From NCBI GenBank assembly GCA_947000775.1, contig CAMQGK010000318.1, positions 5,320,001 to 5,384,000 of the forward strand: a stretch of DNA of 64,000 nucleotides, given 5' to 3'. Under the pieces are notes generated by a model. It was not told the DNA's origin. It searched no databases and saw nothing but the letters and a program-made list of their open reading frames with translations. Origin of the DNA: Pterois miles (taxonomy: Eukaryota > Chordata > Actinopteri > Perciformes > Scorpaenidae). Shown piece by piece: positions 1 to 13,774 of the stretch (within the stretch, counting starts at the first letter, position 1; each line of letters opens with the position of its first letter). The position numbers and the translations under genes are program-made.

Positions 1-414
1 GACTGTGATGTGTACGTCTCTGGAGGAATCCATCCAGCTGGAAACGGTGTTGGAGCTACAGTGCTGGGGAGGGGGAGTCATTACTCTGCTAGAGCGGCGG
101 GATGGAAGAGGGCATTACCTTCCTTGCTTACGTTACACGTGTTTACATCCCTGCTGCTTTGCTGCACATGATTATTTATGCACAATAGAAAACAGAGCTA
201 CAGGAAAGAGGAACTTGTTTAAAGGCTTGGAATAAACTGCCAGTAGAGATTACACAAACATGACGGTTTCCAGCTTCGTTCTTAACTAGAAACTGATCCG
301 ATCTACCATGATTGACAGCCTGTATCACATTGTTAACCATTACATAATCAATCTCCCTCTGGTGTCTGTGGTACTGGAATATGATTAAAACTGTTTTCAA
401 AATAACTAGAATTA

Positions 415-1080
415 ATTATGAAGTTATTCAAATACAGTTCTGGTCAGGATGAATGTTTCCTTGGGCTACAAAACTTTGCTTTCAGGCCCTTCTTTTGTCT
501 CAATTATGCAAATGATATTTACTCATTCAGAAGCACAACATCTCCTTCCACTGTTGTGCGGACGACACCAAGCTATATGTACCATTTAAAAGTCCAATCC
601 CTCTATCTTTACAGCCTCTGTTTGATTGTCCCCAAGACATTAAAGGCTGGATGTCCCAAAACTTCCCTGTGTTGAATGAACTGAAAACTGAGGTGCTTCT
701 CGTTGGCCCTCCAGAATCCACCAGCTTTCTGTATGAGAGGCTCGGCCCATTCTCATCCTGCGTGAAACCTCATGTGAAAATCCTCGGGATGATTCTTGAT
801 TCTGCTTTTAAGTTTGATAAAGCAATGCATGCTTTTATTACCACTCGCCTGGACAGCTGTAACTCTGTCTACATGGGAGTCAGTCAGTCTTCACTGTCAT
901 GTTTGCAGTATGTGCAGAATGCTGCTGCAAGGCTTTTCACTGGTTCCCAGAAACGCAACCATATTTCCCATTTTTCACTTTTAGAGTTCATTTAAAGACC
1001 CTATGAACTGTCTATAAAGCACTTCATGGATTGGCTCCCTCCCACCTATCTGCCCTTTTAACTCCTAATACCCCACCTAG
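415..1080 (+). mobile_element. Degenerate L2/CR1-like LINE, 3' part of reverse transcriptase
   Basis: Around 549 the frame reads HCCADDTKLYVP, the reverse transcriptase catalytic box with Cys in place of the usual Tyr of YADD. Further on, 651-995 reads LKTEVLLVGPP, then TTRLDSCNSVYMGVSQSSLS and LQYVQNAAARLFTGSQKRNH, typical of the C-terminal part of teleost L2/CR1-type LINE proteins. Several stops and frameshifts separate the segments, so the copy is dead. Family name is from memory of similar fish proteins; a jockey-like clade is also possible. Confidence 0.8.
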
Positions 1081-1206
1081 GTCATCATAGCCCTTTTTGA
1101 AGTGGGTCTCTTGGTTTCACTTGTGCACTGTTTGAACAGTAATGTCCATGTTTGCATGTTTCCCTGCATGTACAGCACATGTGCATGAAAGTGAGAGGAC
1201 ACTTAC

Positions 1207-1333
1207 AGAGAATACTCAGGAGGAACATCCTTGAAGGCCGGCAGGTCACGAACGTACTCATTGTGGAACCATTTGACTTTGAAGTGGAGATTCATGTATT
1301 CGGTACTTTTGCATAGGCGGTGCTTGTCATGCT
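1207..1333 (-). CDS. unc13c: unc13c exon K: MUN domain
   Basis: 127 nt, two bases, 41 codons, two bases. It reads EHDKHRLCKSTEYMNLHFKV, KWFHNEYVRDLPAFKD and VPPEYSL. KSTEYMNLHFKVKWF and PEYSL fit UNC13C. The NLHF here matches the N-x-x-F spacing of the NF motif reported as needed for syntaxin opening in Munc13-1; that equivalence is from memory and not aligned. The acceptor is attacag and the donor GTAAGT at 1206-1201. The next exon (expected WFEPF...) is not in positions 1-1206. Confidence 0.94.
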
Positions 1334-2233
1334 CTGTAATGCAGGTTAAAACATGAGAGGCACATGTTAGCATATAGATGTATGTACACTGAAGCCACAA
1401 CTCTTGAATTATGGATCTCCCACATAGGACCACCTGTGGACTGACTGGAGAGCATGTTAAGTTATAGGGCAGCATGGCAACGTGACAAGATTGTCAGTCT
1501 ATAATGTAGAAAATGTGTTGCATGTGCTCTGGACCAAAAAACGGCACCTCAATTTTACTTTGAACTGCTTCTGTCAAAAAACTCACAAATACAAATATAG
1601 TTCACACACAGACACACAAGCACGCTAACACAAATATGCAAATATCTTAATATACATATAAAAGAGCAAGAAAAAAAGAAAAAGACCTGGAGAGCAGTGG
1701 TTGCATTTAATCTGACACCTTAACAGACTCAATTATGTACAGCCTTGAGCTATCAAAGAATAAGGAAATAAAACCGAGACTGTGAATATGTCCAGCTCCC
1801 TTCAAAAGAAAGAAAGCCCTCGCATGACTGCAAACAAACTGAAGCTACAATGGATTAGACTTTCATGTCAGCAGACAAGGATGCTGAGTCATTTAGTCCG
1901 GCTCACTGTAGACATTTCAGAACAATTAAACATTTCCATGTGATCCCCTGGAGGAGGGATGGATGGGGATGGCACTAGAGAGGGAGTGAGGAAACGAGAT
2001 GTTTGAAAAGAAAGAAAACCAATGAACACCATTGGAGAAACACCAATAAGAAGAAAATGATCCAACAGCTGCTGTGGTGGGTAAAATACGTCTTTGCTAT
2101 ATTGCTGCAGATGAGACAACGGCACTAAGAAGAAAGAGAAGAAACAGAAGCAATTGTCATTTCATGAAAATAAACACAAACACATCAACATTATAGTTAT
2201 AATGATTAGATTCGATATATGTATATAATATTT

Positions 2234-3136
2234 GGGCTGTCAAAATTAATGTGATAATAGTGCATTATCACATCATATCATTTTGACGCCACTAATTTAT
2301 TTAACTCAATAACATAACTTGTGATGTTTATGTTAAATGTCAGAAAACCGAAGGAATCCACTGGTATCAACCATGTCATACTAGCTTGTTCCGAAGGACG
2401 CCAAGTAACGCTCCAAACTCGCCAAATTTTGACGAAGAAAAACCGGCATGGCCATTATCAAAGGAGTCCTTTAACCTCTGACCTCAAGATATGTGAATGA
2501 AAATGGGTTCTATGGGTACCCACGAGTCTCCTCGTTACAGACATGCCCACTTTGATTAGAGGTCGACCGATTAATCGGTCAGCCGATTATTTGACATTTT
2601 TACATAATCGGCATCGGCCGATGTCTCAGCATGTTAAGCCGTTTATCAAGGGGGTGTGTAAATGCTGCCAAGTGCACTAAAACTTTATTTTTTTCATCCA
2701 AAAGTTTATTTGAGAAAGTTTAGTTTTTTTGATTACCTGTTTCATGTACAGGATATTTAGTTTATACAATATTTTTATTTAAAATATATAAGTGCACTGC
2801 AGTGCAGACACAAAATGTAGATTGGAGAGACCTTAGATGTTTAATAAATGTTTACTGAAGGTGAGAAATTTTTCGTATCATTTGCTATTATTATGAAAAG
2901 AAAAAAGAAAATCACCGAAACGTATCATGTTGTTAATTGATTTCAAATTATTAATATATACATACATTTCATACAGAAAGCATATTTGCCCACTGCCATG
3001 TTGATAAGCATATTAATACTTGACAGATCTAGCTATATAGTGCATTTTGAACAGATAAGTATGTAAATAACCTGCAATCAACTATGGACAATCGTGTGAT
3101 TAATCATGATAAAATATTTTAATTGATTGATAGCCC
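2234..3136 (+). repeat. Repeat A, copy 1: TIR-bounded dispersed element split by repeat B
   Basis: The element starts GGGCTGTCAA and ends TTGATAGCCC, so its tips are inverted repeats. The internal text, for example around 2340-2560 (GAATCCACTGGTATCAACCA, then GTGAATGAAAATGGGTTCTA), recurs at 43860-44010 and partly at 50101-50475. The middle portion present in those copies, with the GGTTTCTGGACAATA block, is missing here and is replaced by unrelated sequence at about 2557-2935. No coding capacity is seen, so it is probably a non-autonomous DNA transposon. Confidence 0.75.
2557..2935 (+). repeat. Repeat B inserted in repeat A
   Basis: Starts GAGGTCGACCGATTAATCGG and carries nested CCGATTA/TAATCGG palindromes at 2565-2620. 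It separates the left and right parts of repeat A. From memory, similar sequence is common in percomorph genomes. The right boundary is uncertain because both units end near TGTTGTTAATTGA. No other copy lies in this window. Confidence 0.5.
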
Positions 3137-6100
3137 ATACATCTTCTTAGTTCTTAATTTAGCCTTTAAGCACGCTAACTTTTGATAATTGAGTAAAAAA
3201 CTATATTTTTCATCGCTGTTCAGGACAAAATTTCATGGCAATCCATCCAAAAGTGGTTGAGACATTTCAGTCTGCACCAACCATAAAAATAGCACTGGTG
3301 GTTTGTTCACACACTTACAATGACCTTTTTTTTTCCTGGCAAGTCACCTCTTGTGGCAAATAAAGACTGTTGTCTGTCAGGAGCAGTGGTGGAAGGCAGC
3401 GAGCTGAGCATCCATCCTGCTGCCACCAGTAAACACCGAGTTCACTGAACCATGACCACGATCTTCCCCTGACCTTCACCGAAAAGCTTTTATTACATAA
3501 ACCTAACCCGACTTTAATCACAGAGGTGGTTCACAGCTCTTGTGTCACATTCAGCATTGTCAGTCCACATTTGTTTTCATTACAGTGTGAACACAAAGGC
3601 ATCCACAGCACTGACTATCACTTAGTAAATGCTGTATGTGTACAGCATGACAAAACTCCCAAACTCAGGCCTTACCTGAGGCCAGTCACCATGCTCTTCC
3701 TCTCTCTGCCACGCCACCCCTTCCTGTACGCATCTTTCAGCCTCTCTTTCTCTCTTGACCGATCCCTGTTTCACTTGTGTTGTCCAACCTTTTCGTTCTC
3801 ATTTTTCGATGTACTTTTTATTCAGTATGCAAATAGCCATACAATCCCTTTCTCTGTGGTACAGTGCTGAAATCTATTTTTGGTTAAGCAGCTGTTAGTT
3901 TTCCACAGCTAAAATGTGGGAAGAGGTCAAGCTACATCCGATCATAAACAGGCATTTGAGTCACACTGGGTTTTCCGGGTGTGAACTAAAATCCATCTCA
4001 GGTGTATGGAGACCGGAAACAAAAGCAGCGGGGAATGTAAAGAACAGGGATAGATGTATTTTTAATTTTCCAGCAGGTTCTTCCAAAAGGTAAAGCAGAA
4101 ATAAATACACCCATATTCACTCACTGTTTTCCAGACGCAAGATTCAAACATTCACTCGGCATCAAAGACATTGAAATCCACGCATTGCACCCTGGCTGTC
4201 GCGCCTTAATCCTGATAAGAACCTTTGTGCTTAATTCTGATGAATAGTGCACGGCTTGCCAGCTCACATTCCTCTCTAAGCTGGGAGGAAAATATTTACA
4301 TATGTGTAATTAACATATTTACCTGTGGATTCAGATGCACAACGCAGTATTTGAATGGAATAGAGAGGGTAAGTGAGAGCTCCATTCAAGTCAGTCTGTT
4401 ATAGTTGTTATGGCTGCTGAGACTGCACTTCACAGAAAGCGGCATTAAAATGACAAGATTAGATTGCCATGTGTGTAAATGTGTGTGCACAACAAACAGG
4501 ATCAACTTCAGGATCATTTTCAGGTCCATATTTGTATTTTGAGCTACTGATATAACATGTTAACATGGTTTAATGTTCAAAAACACATTATTTTTCTCAA
4601 ACTGTCTGTCTGTATATGCCTGTATTCACCCTCTGTCTGAAACGCTCCGTTTCGGCGCCTGTCTCTTTAAGCCTCCCTCCAGAAACAGTCGAGTCTGCTC
4701 TGATTGGCAGGCGAGAAATATATGGTGCACCTTTGTAAAGGTAGTCCTCAAGATGTGGATGGAGATACTCGGATACATCAGACCAGCGATATGTCATCCA
4801 GAGTAGGCTTGCATGGGCTCGCCTCCTTTAAAAACAATCCTGTGCCCCTCAGATGGAAACAGCATAAACGGAAAAAGTAGAAACAAGTTTCCAAAATCCA
4901 CTTTAAATATGGTAATAGTAAAAACGCTCTGCCATAGAGTTGCTGTGTGATCTCCGATTTGTTCCCCTACTGTGTCCAGATAAAGATCTAATAGAGGGGC
5001 TTTACGGCTCCAAGCTATAGGCCAGATCAGCGTCGTATCATCTCTGAGGCTGCGCTCACTAAAAAAAAAAAAAAAAAAATAAAAAAAAGGCCGTCACAGG
5101 AGAGAAAATGACGAAAATAACTGAGGCTTTCACACTGACGTCCTCTTTAAAATTTGTGTTCTAGTAAAAACAATGTAGTTGTGAAAAGAAAAATGAGTAT
5201 CCCCAGAATTAGGCATTACTCATTCGAGGCACTGCACTAGTTTGACACTGTTTGTATCTCCTGAGAAAATGTCTCTGATGCATAGACCTGTGTTAGTTTT
5301 CAGTATAGCAGAAACAGTGGGTGTGAAAACAAACACTAAATAAGAAAAGGTGGATAGTTGCCATAGCCACCGTGGCTAAACACATAGGTAACAGAGTCAG
5401 AAATTTGATTAGCAGAAAATCACAGTAGGGCAAGAGGTCTGAGAGGAATGCATCAGAATAAACAGCAAATCACTAAATATCCCACAATGTGAGAAATACT
5501 GTGTTTTTTTTAGATGAGCAGCGAGCCCATTTATTCGTCTTTTGCTCCCCTCACACAGTAAAAGCTTGAGGTGGAGTTTGTTCAGCTTGCACATAGATTT
5601 TAACATCTAATTATATTTTAACAAATCCCAGGAGCGACACTATGGGACTGTTAAAAGCTTTGCAGTGTCCTGCTCGTAGCTGATGTGAAAAGCCACAGTG
5701 ATACAAGCACCTCAGAGTCATTTTCTTTTGGAGCCAAACACTGGGTAATGGCAGGGATCACTGCTTTCATCAACACCTAACCTTCAAGACCGAAGTGGTT
5801 TTGATGGCTGGAATCGCCAAGGGATTTAAGGTTTCACCTGGATTCACCTAGGCAGTCTGTGTCATCGAAGGAGCAGGTGGCTTAAACATTGTGAATATTG
5901 AGTCGAGATTGTTTTACCAGAGATGGCCTGCAGTTATTCTGCCGCAGAGGCTGTGTAATATCTGAGCAGAGGGATCCACCGTGGCAGTGCCACTTTAATA
6001 ACTGAGCTGGCACTGCAAGGCAGCTTACACACATACAGGATGGACACACACTCACACACACACACCATCACAGTTTGTCAACCTTTCTGCCCTAAGCTCT

Positions 6101-6311
6101 GGCTGCGCACACGCACACACAGCATCACTGTCACACACTCGCAGTCACCTAAAGGAAGCAGATGGAGGTCAGTTGAGAGACAGAATCGTAGAGGTCAGCA
6201 GGTGTTTTGTTTGGTGCTGCCAGACAGGTTCTGCCAGCTTGCTATAAGTGAACGTTTGCACAGTGTGTGTCTACATTACATCCACTCAAACACTGTATCC
6301 AGTATATACTA
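3137..6311. other. Intron stretch, no gene seen
   Basis: Intron between exons J and K. It holds scattered low-complexity tracts, including an A-rich run at 5061-5087 and short CA/AC stretches at 6045-6125. The segment 3200-3280 (ATTTCATGGCAATCCATCCA) and the block 4620-4870 resemble repeats common in fish, but only from memory. I see no exon with UNC13 similarity and no other coding signal. Confidence 0.5.
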
Positions 6312-6810
6312 AGGCTGGGACGATACACCTGTCTCCTGCCAGTTCGATATGTATTACAACTTTTAACGCTAGACCACTGGAAAAAGTTGAATCATATACA
6401 CCTAGGGGCATTAACTTTGGAAAACATCTAAATTAATGCATTAAAATGTTTGATGATCAGCATGTGTGTAGTAGAGAATCCTGAAGTCAGATATATCAGT
6501 CATTATTTAACAAAAATCAAAGAATGAAGACATTTCCTTCACAAATAGGTAGTATTTTGTTTTTAATTCATGAGACACATATTTTGCTGCTTCTTGTGAA
6601 TATAATCACATCAATTCATATATATTTTTTGCATATAGAGTTCCCTTTGTTAACACCTTATTTTGAAAACTGGACCTAGTCACACATGTATACTTCTAAC
6701 GTCGCCAACTTCCTTCTACCTTCGCATATATTGATTCTGGCAATTGAAAAAAACTATTTTAAAATAAAAAGAAAAAAAACATAATTCCACGCTGAACTTT
6801 TTTTCTCCAT
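6312..6810 (+). repeat. Repeat C, copy 1 (diverged)
   Basis: Begins GGCTGGGACGATACACC. The segment 6528-6715 aligns with 8447-8600: both have ACATTTCC-TCACAAAT, then TTCCCTTT-TTAACACCTTA, TTTTGAAAAC and a TCACACA-GTATA block. It ends in an A-rich stretch at about 6750-6810. No open frame of interest. Confidence 0.65.
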
Positions 6811-8189
6811 CCCCTAATATATACAGTACCTATACATAATCAATATAATAAGTTTCTTCTGCTCCTAATAAGAATTTGTTGCTGCTTCCAAAAATAATAC
6901 ATCAAGTTTTCAATGACTAATAACCCACAAATATCAATGAGATATGCACAGAAGTAAAAAGAACAACACGTTTGGAAAAGGAGATTCATTTACTGTAACA
7001 GCAGCACAAACACCTTTAAAGAAGTCAGAGCAGGCTCAAGCCTTGTTGGATGCTTTTTATGTTACAGTAACACCAACCCATACTGACACATCTGCAATTT
7101 TTAGATTAATACTGAAAGTGGGGAAAAAAGTATAATGTTTGCTCTAAACAGCGAATGTAGCGGAAAGCTCATGTCAAGCAGATACAGTACAACCTTGGGA
7201 TATCATGCATGTAACATAAGTAAAGATTATGTGTGCTATATGCTTATGCTATATGCCTATATATATGCTTATGTTTCTTGTCTACAAGTGGGACTTTTTA
7301 CAGGGTCACAAATGATATTAGCATAAATCCTTGGAGGAACTTCAGCATTCATACTGTACAGCATGAGGAGTGCAGTGCACCCCATTGTCTCAGATCACCA
7401 TTACTGAAGCACTGGCTAGTAAATCCGAACATATTCTTCTAACACACAGATTTCTTTATTCCTCTACATTTCGTTGACTGAATGGAATGGCTCATGGTAC
7501 CAGCCACATTTTCTGCAATGACAATTTCTTTTCAAGCTTCAAAATCGGTGGTTTGAAGGCAGAAATGCCTGGCAGAGGTTAAAAGAGCGTTAAGTTCTTG
7601 AAAAGCTTTCGTCTTTCAAAACTCTTCACTTAAAGAGTCATAAAGCTCACGTCCTCTCTCTAGAAAATGGAAGCACAGACGGACCGAATGTGCTTCTTTG
7701 TACGCTCTGAATGAAAGCAAAAGGATATAATTTTCTTTTCACTGGGCTCGGTGTGATTGTTTGAATAGAGGAGAGAATCTGAGGGAAATGAAGCCGTGGG
7801 GGGGCTGTGTTAAAATACTGCGATAAAACACAGAGAAGACGCCTCACTTCAGAATGACTCATCTGTTTTTTGTTTACTAAAATGTTTTTAATTTTTTATA
7901 TCTACGAATTCCAACTAAAAACGGTTCTTTCTTGTGTTTTCAAACACGGTCAAAGCCTCCTCCCAAAAAATGTAATCACAGGTTGATGAATGCGATTAAT
8001 TTATCAGACGGTGATGAATTTCACTTACATGACAAGATTTATTTTGTGAAGCTGAGGTGTCAGATTCTTTCGGACGGCCAATCTGTCATTTTGGAAGATA
8101 AGTGAATTCATATTTATTTATGCTGTTTATGCAAATCCAGCCTCCTGTGACCTCCTTGCACTGTCACATGGATACATGGATTGACATTT

Positions 8190-8230
8190 CAATAATATAT
8201 ACATATACATACATATATATATATATATAT

Positions 8231-8286
<56 letters not shown>

Positions 8287-8288
8287 AT

Positions 8289-8378
<90 letters not shown>

Positions 8379-8385
8379 CATATAC

Positions 8386-8447
<62 letters not shown>
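8190..8447. repeat. (AT)n microsatellite, about 250 bp
   Basis: An almost uninterrupted alternating TA tract with short ACACAC and GTGTGT breaks at 8230, 8281-8296 and 8334-8340. These produce mirror-like segments able to form cruciforms. Frames through it give only Tyr-Ile repeats and are not genes. Confidence 0.97.
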
Positions 8448-8449
<2 letters not shown>

Positions 8450-9157
8450 TTCCCTCACAAATTAGTGGTAGTTTCTTTTTAATTTAGATTTTAAAATCTT
8501 TTCTCCATATATATATTTTGTATACATAATTCCCTTTATTAACACCTTATTTTGAAAACCGTAAGTAGTCACACACGTATATTTCTGCTACCTTCGCCAA
8601 GTCCGTCGCTAACTCTCCCATCAGCTCTGTTCTCTTCATACATCCATGGTCAGCTCCATCGGGGCCGTCTGAATGTATTTAACAGAAATGTCAGTATATG
8701 GATGATCTACAGTTGTAGCGTCGGCTGATTTCACCACAGAGATGAGAGTGATGGCTGGTTTGATCGCACATTATCGTCCATGACAGAGTTAGCATGCAGC
8801 TTTAGCTGTGATGTCAAGCTCTGCTTTTCCTGCCAATGTGTGAAACCCAAAGTGTTTGCATACTTTACGGTGTGTGTGGTGTTTACCACTTTGGATTTAA
8901 TATGTGAGGATTCAGGTCGTATCCATGCGGACCATCCGCCATTTTCTACTTTTTCATTTCGGCTAGCTGCAACCGGCTGCTCTTAGTTTTGTTGAGGGAT
9001 ACAGACAATAAAAGGGGTGACTTCCTTTTACCTCCACATAGACTCAAATTAAGCAAAAACATTGATTCTGGTCTCAAAAAATCTATTTCAATATCGTAAA
9101 AAAATAGATACATACAGTAGGTGAATCGATTTTTTTTCCCACCCCAACCTGAAATAT
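8447..9157 (+). repeat. Repeat C, copy 2 (longer)
   Basis: Shares 8447-8600 with copy 1 at 6528-6715, then continues through 8600-9157 to an end reading CGATTTTTTTTCCCACCCC. That end is the inverse of the GGGTGGGACGATA-type start seen in copy 1, suggesting a TIR element. Its left part has been replaced by, or expanded into, the (AT)n tract. ORFs here are short and carry no recognisable domain. Confidence 0.65.
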
Positions 9158-12090
9158 GCTCCATCTGTTCTTAAGAATGATGCAAAGGTTTGCAGAGGGA
9201 CACAACAGGGACCAGGTCTACATTTACAACAATGTGGAAAACGTTTGGACTTTGACGTCACATTCTTGACCTATTTTGACAAACAAAAAGGTGAATTTAA
9301 CGTAATTATAGCAGAACTACTGGTGAGGCTGAGTCTGTAATGAGCTAAAGATTTCCATGAAAATCACTCTCTCGCTCCATCACTGAACTCCCTCACCACC
9401 CTTATCCACCGCTGCAACAGCTGCGCGCTCCATCGCCTTCTTTCCAACAGGTTCGATTGTTGCACAGTTAACTGCAATACGATGTGATACAGCAGAATTA
9501 CGACTGCGATTGCAAAATACAAATTGCATTCTAATGGTTAATTTTCTGTTTATGCAATCATGCAAATGGCTTCCATACATTCACACATTGCCACTCTCCA
9601 CTTCCTGTGCAACAGTAGAGAAGCCGGTCTGGTCACTCTTCTTCATTTAATGAGACATTTTCATTACGGGCCATTGTGATTGGTACAGCTGCTTAATAGA
9701 TAATGTAACTGGTTGAGAAGATAATGATAAATCACTGCACCTATCCTATTTATGTTCCACTTCACCTGTGCTTCAGCTAATATATATATAAACAAGAGTA
9801 TCAGGCGTGCTTGAATGCGCTCATCTGTAACCATATGATCTAGCGTCGCAATCAGGCCGTTAAAGTAGGGCTCTGGTGTGTGAGCGTGTTACATTATGCA
9901 TATGTGTGTGCATCTGTGCACGCAGTTGTAGGAGTGTGTGCGCCTTTGTGCCCTGCTGGTTGTAAACAGTGTGGGCGGTCTTGAGGGAGGAGTAGGCTCA
10001 AGGTCCCTGGTGAGGATGTCATCTTGTCTGACTCGGCCCACAGGGACAGACAAACTCACAGGAGACTCACTCACTCTCTGCCTCATTGATTTAAATGCCG
10101 TGGATATTATGATGAACAGCAGCGGCTCGTCACAGCATTACTATTCTCTAATTACTTTTCAGTGACTATATATATAGGAGCGTGTGGTTGGGCTGGGCAG
10201 GTTCGCTCAAGACTTAAGGCTGGGGGACCAGAATGGTGGCCAAGGCCGGTATATTTCTCTCTCTGTGACATAATTCCTTCATCTTTGCCTCTGACCCAGT
10301 TCTGTCAAAGAGCCTCCTAAGATGTATCACAGGGGCCGCCTGACACAGCCCTGCTATCACACCAGAGCCCACAGAGACACTAACTCCTGTTGATGTGACT
10401 AAAACATATAACGCATTCGGACACTGCCAAATTTATGACCGAGTCCACGCTGCTTAAGTACAACCAAACACTATTTTAATGCAGATTTCCACTGCAAAAT
10501 GTGACATGAGGGAAATCTTCTGTTTGAAACCTACCAATGTAAAAGCCATATGTTGTAGCTATGCTGAAAACTGAAAGAAGGCTTAAGAATACAATAAGAT
10601 ATAACACGCAACATTTAGCCTCGCCCCAGCCCTGTACACAACGTCTTTCTGCAGGAACAAAACTCCCCTCGCTGAGGAACATTTGAAATTAAATTAAAAT
10701 ATTGTAAGGCATGAAGCTGTTCCAACAGGCTGAAGACGAGTAAATAGGCTGCTGGAGCATTGGATCTTTAATGACATGCTCCAGAGACCTCGGCCGTTAA
10801 ACAACTACACAGTGGATACACAGCAGTATTTACTGTAGAACTTCATCACACAAGTATTCTGAGGTTAGAAGTAGCTGCTTTTTATCCTCTTGATAAGGCA
10901 TCCATGTTTGTTATCTAAACTCAGTGAAGTTATTGATACTAATCCTTTGTTAAGGCATAATTTTGATTTAGGTGACATAAGGGATCTCTAAATCCTCTGT
11001 TTATCTTGCTGTATGTGGAGGTTTGCATGAGACCCTGATTGTCACAGAAAATAATGGTGATGACCGATGAAATCTGAAAACTCAATTTACGATTACAGAG
11101 CAAAGATGACTCGAGTCACACTTGAGTTGCACGCATAGTGACTTTAGACTTGTCCTCAAAAGACTTGAGGCTCGACTCAGGACTCATGAACAATCTCTAT
11201 TTTATTTTTTATTTTTTTCGGTGCATGAACAACCTTTACACATCTGGTGCGCGCAGTGACAGAAAACGAAACTACAGCCACAACATCATGACAAACACGC
11301 CACCTAATGCCTAGTTCACACTGCACAACATTAACCCTGATTTTACGCTTCCTGACAAAAGCCCCAGATCAGAGGGGAATTGCCACTGGCTCATTGGTCG
11401 CACAGTGGCAGTCATGTGTGACCTGGTCAAAGACTCGAGCCTTGCAGCACATTCCAGATATCTAACATGCTTTATATCTGGACCTGTTGGGTACTTCAGA
11501 GCTACAGCCAATGAAAGACAATTGGAAACCAGTGGAAACACACTATTTTGTGGACATATGCGGCAACAGCGTCTGCAATGTGTCTCGCGTATGGTATCAC
11601 GTCATTTACTGTGTATTTCTCATGTGTTTTTGAGACAAAACGTAATTTGGAGACATCATCGGAGGATTCCTCCCAGTGAAGAGCTTATCATTTGTGACCT
11701 GCTGTCTCTGGTCAGTCTTGAAATGTGAAAACCATATTGACTTAAAGTACTTAAAGTGTGTAGCATGAACAGTACTGTGAGCTGATGAGTGTGAAAGTTG
11801 TGTAATGTGAATTTAGCTTGATTAGATTGGCATTTGCTGAGTGAGTGATTGTTTACTTGCCACACTTGGTTGCGTGTTGTGCTGGCTTTACCATGACTAT
11901 AAAAATGGCCAGAAACCTTAATCACCCACGTTCCGCTGTCACTGTCGGCTGGCTGACGTTAAAACGAGAGAAAGACCATGTTAATCATTAACGTCGGCTA
12001 CCATTGTACGCTCTCATTAGTTGGGAGACCCAGTGTAATTATACAATACGATTGTCCTCAAAGTTACTGTTGTTAAAAAATAGGTTACAT
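9158..12090. other. Intron stretch, no gene seen
   Basis: Unremarkable intron sequence with a short TATATATA run at 9781-9790 and TG-rich text at 9900-9930. The ORFs here are under 110 codons and lack any domain I recognise. No UNC13 exon is expected, since exons J and K join directly. Confidence 0.5.
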
Positions 12091-12094
12091 TTAT

Positions 12095-12655
12095 TATTGC
12101 AAGTTAGCGTTAGCAGCCACGGTGCTGCGTGTAGTGTTGTGGACATGAAGCCACTTTCCCAGTAAAAGTCTGCCACTTCCACCATCCTACATTTTATTTA
12201 GTTTAGCAGGTTGTCCGATGTGTGTCTGTGCTGAAGCTAACGCTGTGCAGCTACCTACTAGCTGTTAGCGTTGCAGGCTGCTTCATGCCAGTAACGTAAC
12301 TTCAGCAAGTTTCTGACAGACCGTTTGTGTGTGGCAGTGGCGAGCGTGGGTTTGTTGGTGGCGTTATATCTGTAAACAGAGCTGTAGCAGACAGTGTGTA
12401 CAGTTCATTTGTCGGCGAATAAATGCTACAAGGCTACAAGCTACAACTCAACTGGAAGTCCCGAGCCAACTTCCTGTATGCGTGCCGGCTCTCTCTTAAG
12501 GTGGACCAGCTTTTCTCCTATGCCGCTCCTCTGTGTTTTTCTCAGATTTTTAATTAATCAGTAATATTCCTTCATAACGTTTAACCGATAGCGTTAATCG
12601 ATTAAAGTGCTTAATGTCAGTTATTGGTTAAATGGTTAGTTATTAACGTGTCCTT
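12095..12655 (-). repeat. Repeat E, copy 1 (inverted, without minisatellite)
   Basis: Read on the minus strand this matches 22690-23190: a CGCAGCACCGTGGCTGCTAA start-type block, TTTTACTGGGAAA, an ACAGTGTGTG-type block, GGAAGTTGG and AAAGCTGGTCCACCT. It also shares the GTTAGC-rich text. Unlike the copies at 23 kb and 32.7 kb it has only one CAGCACCGTGGCTGCTA unit and no tandem array. Confidence 0.65.
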
Positions 12656-13774
12656 GTGAGCATCTCTGCTAGGGGAGTGAACAGAATGAATGAGAGCTCA
12701 TTCTCTCACATCCTACTTGTCTTGGTTTCTTATTTAATCCTCTCTCTTTTTGTCTTCCCTCCTACCTCTCTCACTTTGTCGCTCTCCTCCTCTCTCCTCC
12801 TCTCCCCTCTCACACATTCAGAGATTCACACAGAGATGCTAAAATTAGCAGCACCCACTTCTGCACCAGCACTAGTACCAAAGGCCTCCGAGCAGGAAGC
12901 AGAGGATGCATCAAAGACTTCATTAAGTACTGCACATTCACATGTGTGCACGCAGACACGCACACACACACACTCCTCTTTTATTCTCATTCATTCTTTC
13001 ATACTCATGTGCAAGTGAACATTTGCACGGCTGCACAAATGTACAGACAAACACGCCTGCGCGCTCAGAAACAGAAAGCAACAAAGCAGGACACTCTGGC
13101 CCGCTTCCTTCAGGGTGTCTCTGTCAGCCACCCTACCAGTTATGTGTGTCTTCTTATGTAAGCAGGCCACTCCGAGTTACTTCCATTTGTCTGAATGAGA
13201 AAGACAAGCAGCAACCTGGACTGGCTCGCTATACTTACTCCTGCCACCTCGCTCATTCATTGTGTAAAAGCACAAACTGTACATGCAAGAATAAAAGATT
13301 ATGTGCATTCCTGCACACTGCAGGATGCATATGTGTATACAAACACGTACACATACAGTTTAACTGTTTAAAACTGGAGGCGCTGTGACTGTGTTTGACA
13401 GGAAATACCACAACAGGGAATTAGAGAAAACCTCCCTGAGCAATTTTCTTACACAATGGATGTAAAACATTGAATCAAGGATGACCAAACCAATCAACTG
13501 CTACTGTTGCACTAACATCTTCTAAATGTGAACATGCAGCCCAATGTTTTGTGACTAATTTCTAGTAGAAAGCATTGAGCCGTTATTAAAGTAATAAAAT
13601 CCTGTGTGGTTTCACAGATTTCTTTTACGTATAACCGAACGTGCTTTCATGTGTTATTATTCAATTAAAACTCATTGAGCCTTTGTTTGCTTACACTGCT
13701 CTGTGCATCAATCTTATCATTTCTTGATAGAGAATGAATTAGCTCTACTTCTGTCTCTCTGTGAGTTGACAGAC

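Noticed and set aside
651..995. Possible host gene
   Set aside because: Matches the C-terminal part of a LINE reverse transcriptase and is preceded by a broken RT catalytic box.
8102..8487. Frames of 60-126 codons rich in Tyr-Ile on both strands
   Set aside because: Pure translation of the (AT)n microsatellite.
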